DNA from: Chloroflexota bacterium
GTDB lineage: Bacteria; Chloroflexota; Dehalococcoidia; Tepidiformales; Tepidiformaceae
DNA: 9,841 nt
Assembly (NCBI GenBank): GCA_021823905.1
Contig: JAKALX010000111.1
Coordinates: 1-9,841, forward strand
Direction of reading: 5' to 3'
Part shown: piece after piece, positions 6,620 through 9,841 of the stretch
Layout of the letters: the number at the start of each line of letters is the position of its first letter
Position numbering within the stretch: the first letter of the stretch is position 1
Translations under genes and position numbers: made by a program
Notes under the pieces: generated by a model
Told to the model about the DNA's origin: nothing
The model's input: the letters and a program-made list of their open reading frames with translations, nothing else
Database searches by the model: none

Positions 6620-7628
6620 GCCTCGCCGTTAGCCGCCGCTCGCCGCCGCGGCGCTCGGCCACAGCCAGGGCAACCTCTTCGACCCGCGCAACCGCGAGCT
6701 CGAGCCGGTGGTAGCGGTGGACCCATGCCCGGCTTTCGGCCCCGAGCCGATCGCGCAGAGCCGGATCATCGATCAACTGAATAATCGCGGTCGCAATGTC
6801 GTAGCCGTCGACAGCGCGGAGGAACGGCGGCTCCTCGGGATAGACGTGCGCCTGGTTGAACCAGGTGACGACCGGCCGGGCACAGGCCATCGCCTCGAGC
6901 TCGGCCATGCCGGCGATACCCAGCCGCACCCAGCCGAGGACGACGGCATGCTGGCTGATGATTCGCGGAAGGTTCGCACGCGGCTGGCGCGGAAGCAGTG
7001 TGACGTTGCGGAGATCGGCGAACTCGGCCGTGTAGGGCCCGCCCGCGATCGCCGTCACGCGGACGCCGGGGCGCGCCTCGGCAAGGCGCTGGCAGGCGTT
7101 GTAGAGGCGCGCCGCGCCCTTGATCTCCGTGAGCGCACAGCAGATGAAGACGCCATCGCGTTCGGAGGACGGGGCCTCTGGTTGGAAGAGCTCCGTGTCG
7201 ATCGGGTTCGGGAGAAACTCGCAGTCGTCCCGGTAGCGCTTCACGTAGGCGGCGAGATCCGGTGTGGAGTAAAAGACATGGCGGGCGTTGCGAATGGCGC
7301 GCCGGATGAGAGGGCGGGTGAACACCGTGGCGCCGCGGAGGTCGGTGCCGTGGCAATGCAGGATGTAGGGAAAGCGCCCGATGACGCCGATGTTGCCGAG
7401 ATAGGCGTAGTGGATGTGCGCGAGATCGTAATCGCCGCCGTGCAGCGCGTGGATGAGGCTCATCCAGTCGGCCGCCCGCGCCGGGCCCACAACCGGCTTG
7501 ACCAGCGGGTGGAGGCTGGCGCCCACCAGGTGCGGCTGAAGAAGATCGACGTCATGGCCGCGCGCACGCAGTCCGCGAGCAATCTCGGACGCTACGGAAG
7601 CCACGTCGTTGATCTCTGCAATCCGCAT
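6570..7628 (-). CDS. GT4 family glycosyltransferase, paralogue B
   Basis: This 352-residue retaining GT-B glycosyltransferase is a paralogue of the protein at 4169-5176. The first 15 residues are identical and the alignment runs gapless to residue 327. Motifs sit at the same positions: HIHYAYLG (71-78), HCHGTD (91-96), FLPNPID (138-144), ALTEIKGA (165-172, K170) and GMAELEAMACARPVV (240-254, E245). The first Glu of EX7E is again replaced, by G237. Residues after about 327 form a 25-residue Arg/Pro-rich tail (paralogue A has 8 residues there) that lies antisense to the end of the methyltransferase gene. It follows the Wzz-like gene after 39 nt on the same strand and is probably co-transcribed with it. 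GGGG lies 7 nt before the ATG. Divergent motif loops suggest a donor or acceptor different from that of paralogue A. Confidence 0.9.
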   Translation of the reverse strand: MRIAEINDVASVASEIARGLRARGHDVDLLQPHLVGASLHPLVKPVVGPARAADWMSLIHALHGGDYDLAHIHYAYLGNIGVIGRFPYILHCHGTDLRGATVFTRPLIRRAIRNARHVFYSTPDLAAYVKRYRDDCEFLPNPIDTELFQPEAPSSERDGVFICCALTEIKGAARLYNACQRLAEARPGVRVTAIAGGPYTAEFADLRNVTLLPRQPRANLPRIISQHAVVLGWVRLGIAGMAELEAMACARPVVTWFNQAHVYPEEPPFLRAVDGYDIATAIIQLIDDPALRDRLGAESRAWVHRYHRLELAVARVEEVALAVAERRGGERRLTARLSFPGLPRARPRFPRR

Positions 7629-7667
7629 CCGGCCGCCCCTGCCAGGATGCGTCTCAGCCTAGCGAAA

Positions 7668-8768
7668 TCAGTCCTGGGTGTTGTTGCGAATTTGCGAAAG
7701 CCATTCCACGGCATAGATCGCGATAAGGCCGAAGATGACGGTGACGGCGAGCACGATCGCCACGCGGCCCCGGTTCGACCCCGCCAAGCCACCCGACTGC
7801 GACAGGCTGGTCTCGACGGTGCTCTCGGCGCTGCCGACGACGGCGCGCACGTTCTGCACGCGGCCAGACGCTTCATGGCGCGCGTAACCGAGACCCCGCA
7901 CTTCGTCGAGCTGACGAAGGAAGTCGGGATCGAGGCCGCCGTCGCTCATGGCCTGACGCTGCTGGCGGATCGCCGCGATCGACGCCTTGAGCGCGGTATT
8001 GGCGGCATTGAGCGCGGCCGCCGCGTCGGCGGGAGCGACCGACTGGTGGAGAACGGCGCCGGCAGCCGCGGCGGCCGCGGCCGGCGAGGCGGAGCCGAGC
8101 GTGTCGATCGTCGCCTGCACCTGGGCCTGCTGCGCCATGACCTGCGCTTCCTGCTTGCCGAGCTCATCCTGGAGGCCACCCGTGCGGTCCCATTTAGCCA
8201 GCTCATCGAGGGGCAGGTTCTTGGCGGCGGGCATCGCCTTCAGCTTCGCGTAGCTTTCCTGATAGAGCTTCTCGGCCAGGTCCGCCTCGTCCTGTTTCTT
8301 CTGAACGAAGCGCCTCCGGAAGAGGCCGTCCGGGTTCGTGTATTCGCGCGTGAACACGTCAACGAACGCCTGGCGGTCCTTCTCGGCCTGAGCCAGGTTG
8401 TCGTCCTTCACCGACACGGTGAGCACGCCATCAGAGACGCCGTCGCCAACGGCAACGGCCGTGAGGCTGATCGAGAAGCGCGCGTAGTCGAAGTTCTTGT
8501 CGCCGATCGCGTCACGGACTTCCTGCTTGAACCCGTTGTCGTGGGTCATCGCTTCGGCTTCGAATACGCGGAAGCCGCGGTCGCCGCCGGCGACGAAGTC
8601 GTGGACAACAGTTGAAAGCTGCATCGTGGCGACAGCGTTCGACTTGCCCGCCAGGCTCCCGAAGGCAAGCGCGATCAGGACGCCGAGGACAAAAAAGGGG
8701 ATGAAGAGCCAGGCCCGCCGGCGCACGAGGTGAAGGTCGCGCTGCAATCCACTGGAGCGGGCGGTCAT
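7668..8768 (-). CDS. Wzz-like chain-length determinant / polysaccharide co-polymerase
   Basis: This 366-residue protein has the two-helix topology of polysaccharide co-polymerases. A basic N-terminus (HLVRRR, 13-18) precedes membrane helix 1 (about 19-40). A long extracytoplasmic region with heptad-like, Gln/Glu/Lys-rich stretches (about 150-222) follows, then membrane helix 2 (about 336-354) and a short cytoplasmic tail. Such proteins oligomerise and set the length of chains made by Wzy. No tyrosine-kinase domain is attached. The Pro/Gly-rich motif usually seen just before helix 2 in enterobacterial Wzz is not evident (SQSGGLAGSNRGR instead). A run of seven Ala (230-236) breaks the coiled region. 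It is divergent from the Wzy-like gene at 8846, which supports the assignment. The call rests on topology and context more than on sequence motifs. Confidence 0.7.
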   Translation of the reverse strand: MTARSSGLQRDLHLVRRRAWLFIPFFVLGVLIALAFGSLAGKSNAVATMQLSTVVHDFVAGGDRGFRVFEAEAMTHDNGFKQEVRDAIGDKNFDYARFSISLTAVAVGDGVSDGVLTVSVKDDNLAQAEKDRQAFVDVFTREYTNPDGLFRRRFVQKKQDEADLAEKLYQESYAKLKAMPAAKNLPLDELAKWDRTGGLQDELGKQEAQVMAQQAQVQATIDTLGSASPAAAAAAAGAVLHQSVAPADAAAALNAANTALKASIAAIRQQRQAMSDGGLDPDFLRQLDEVRGLGYARHEASGRVQNVRAVVGSAESTVETSLSQSGGLAGSNRGRVAIVLAVTVIFGLIAIYAVEWLSQIRNNTQD

Positions 8769-8776
8769 CGCCGGTT

Positions 8777-8805
8777 AGGGTATGGGTGGGCCGAAACCCG
8801 GTCAA
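8777..8805 (-). promoter_or_regulatory. Promoter of the Wzz-GT4 operon, near-leaderless
   Basis: On the minus strand TTGACC (8805-8800), a 17-nt spacer and TACCCT (8782-8777) form a promoter of the same type as at 928-956. Eight bases lie between the -10 box and the ATG at 8768-8766, so the transcript would have a leader of at most one or two bases. No Shine-Dalgarno sequence precedes the ATG. Confidence 0.5.
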
Positions 8806-8845
8806 TTTGAGCGAGTCAAGAGAAACTGACGGGGACAGCGCGCCC

Positions 8846-9841
8846 ATGCTCGAAATCGCCGCGATCGTCGCCGCCGAATGCGCGCTGTTGGTGGCCGTCG
8901 CGATCCTGCGCGAACCGAAGCTGCTGATTCTCGCGGTCGTCGTCGGGCTTCCGGTCGAATACTTCGGCACGCAAACCCTGAGCACGCTCGGCGAGAGCGG
9001 CGTGGCGGGCGCCATCCGCGCGCTGCTCAACCCCGGCAAGCTCGCCATGCTGGCCACCATCTGCGTGGTCGTCGTGCGCGAGCGGCACACGCCGGCGCGC
9101 CTGATCCCGAATTCGTCGGCCGTCCTGCCGATCCTGCTGCTGCTGACGCTGACGATCCTTGGGATAGCCTGGTCGGACTCGCTCAAGCCCTCGAACGCCG
9201 CGCTGATCCTGCCGATGTACATCGCCTTCGTCTTCACGGCGCCGACGCTGATCGAGGACCGGCGCGACGTGGAGCGGATCGTCGGGACATTTCTCGTGGT
9301 TTGCATCGGGTTGTCGCTCATCGCGATCGCCCAGCGGCTTTTCGGAATCTTCAACTGGCGGGCCGTCCTCATCCAGTCGGACGGCTATAGCTACCGTTCG
9401 AACGCGACGTTCGCCGACCCGAACCACCTCGCCCGCTACATGGCGCTCTGCATTTCGCTAGCGGTGGGACTGATCCTCGCGACGGGCCCGCGGCGGACGA
9501 CGGTCTACCTGGCCGCGCCGCTCCTTGCGGTGACGGCACTCGGGATCCTTGTCACGGCCTCACGCTCGGGCTGGGCGATGGTGATCTTCTGCACGGCGAT
9601 CGTCGTCTTCGCCGCGCCTATCGCCCGCTACACAAAAGTGAAGCTTGCGACGGCAGCGGGGACGGCGTTGGGGCTGCTGATCGTGCTCCTCCTGGTGCAA
9701 GGAGGCGAGAACGCCCAGCGCGTGGCGTCGCTCGCGAGCCCCGTCACGGCCCTCGGACAGCGCGACTTCCTGATCCGCGTCGGCTGGCAGGAGTTCATCG
9801 ACAACCCGCTCATCGGCGTGCGCACGGGGAACTACCAGCAC
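8846..9841 (+). CDS. O-antigen polymerase/ligase-like membrane protein (Wzy/WaaL family), partial
   Basis: The frame opens at ATG 8846 and runs 332 codons to the window edge without a stop, so the C-terminus is missing. About ten hydrophobic helices are visible (near 4-21, 25-37, 66-78, 93-109, 117-134, 146-163, 197-213, 218-236, 243-259 and 267-284). NATFADPNHLARYMAL (186-201) and TASRSGWAM (237-245) match the Wzy_C (O-antigen ligase-like) family signatures. So does the final R-V-G-W-x6-NPLIGVRTGNY (311-330), just after the last visible helix in what should be the large outer loop. The protein should either polymerise lipid-linked repeat units or ligate the glycan to a carrier. Sitting head-to-head with a Wzz-like gene favours polymerase. 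Only a weak GGGGA (8831-8835) lies upstream, and I find no convincing plus-strand promoter in the 77-nt gap. Confidence 0.85.
   Translation, partial: MLEIAAIVAAECALLVAVAILREPKLLILAVVVGLPVEYFGTQTLSTLGESGVAGAIRALLNPGKLAMLATICVVVVRERHTPARLIPNSSAVLPILLLLTLTILGIAWSDSLKPSNAALILPMYIAFVFTAPTLIEDRRDVERIVGTFLVVCIGLSLIAIAQRLFGIFNWRAVLIQSDGYSYRSNATFADPNHLARYMALCISLAVGLILATGPRRTTVYLAAPLLAVTALGILVTASRSGWAMVIFCTAIVVFAAPIARYTKVKLATAAGTALGLLIVLLLVQGGENAQRVASLASPVTALGQRDFLIRVGWQEFIDNPLIGVRTGNYQH

Noticed and set aside
6708..8615. A 635-codon open frame on the plus strand
   Set aside because: It lies antisense to the Wzz-like and GT4-B genes, has no recognisable domain, and has the charged, low-complexity composition expected from reading GC-rich genes backwards.

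Overview
The window is a stretch of a cell-surface polysaccharide (O-antigen, capsule or exopolysaccharide) biosynthesis locus from a high-GC bacterium. I recognise nine protein-coding genes. They are four glycosyltransferases, a nucleotide-sugar dehydrogenase/aminotransferase pair, a SAM-dependent methyltransferase, a Wzz-like chain-length regulator, and a Wzy/O-antigen-ligase-like membrane protein cut by the right edge. I see no tRNA, rRNA, CRISPR array, transposase or phage gene. The phylum cannot be fixed from the sequence. The high GC, tight packing and promoters of TTGACC-N17-TAnnnT form placed directly against the start codon would suit Actinomycetota or a Chloroflexota-like lineage, but that is a weak inference.

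Layout, left to right. 7-921 (-): ExoA-like family 2 glycosyltransferase. 1117-3239 (+): two-gene operon with an ATGA overlap, made of a Gfo/Idh/MocA dehydrogenase and a DegT-type PLP aminotransferase. This is the usual pair for putting a 3-amino group on a nucleotide sugar. 3246-5176 (-): two-gene operon with a 19-nt overlap, made of a GT4 glycosyltransferase and a second GT-B enzyme. 5447-6619 (+): methyltransferase with a degenerate Trm112-like N-terminus and a probable CTG start. 6570-8768 (-): Wzz-like protein followed by a second GT4 that is a close paralogue of the first. 8846-9841 (+): the polymerase/ligase, incomplete.

The genes fit a Wzy-dependent pathway: make an amino sugar, assemble a repeat unit with several glycosyltransferases, methylate or cap it, polymerise it with Wzy and set its length with Wzz. 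The initiating phosphoglycosyltransferase, the Wzx flippase and any sugar N-acyltransferase are not in the window.

Transcription units alternate in direction. All three divergent gaps (922-1116, 5177-5446, 8769-8845) carry a near-identical minus-strand promoter with the box ATTGACC and, 17-18 nt on, TAnnnT preceded closely by ACCC. Two of the three would give leaderless mRNAs. The middle gap also holds two adjacent palindromes. Other points worth a second look are the gapless GT4 duplication, catalytic-motif substitutions in three glycosyltransferases, the non-canonical methyltransferase start, and a 50-nt tail-to-tail gene overlap. I find no clearly new system. The locus is best read as an accessory polysaccharide cluster with some unusual details.
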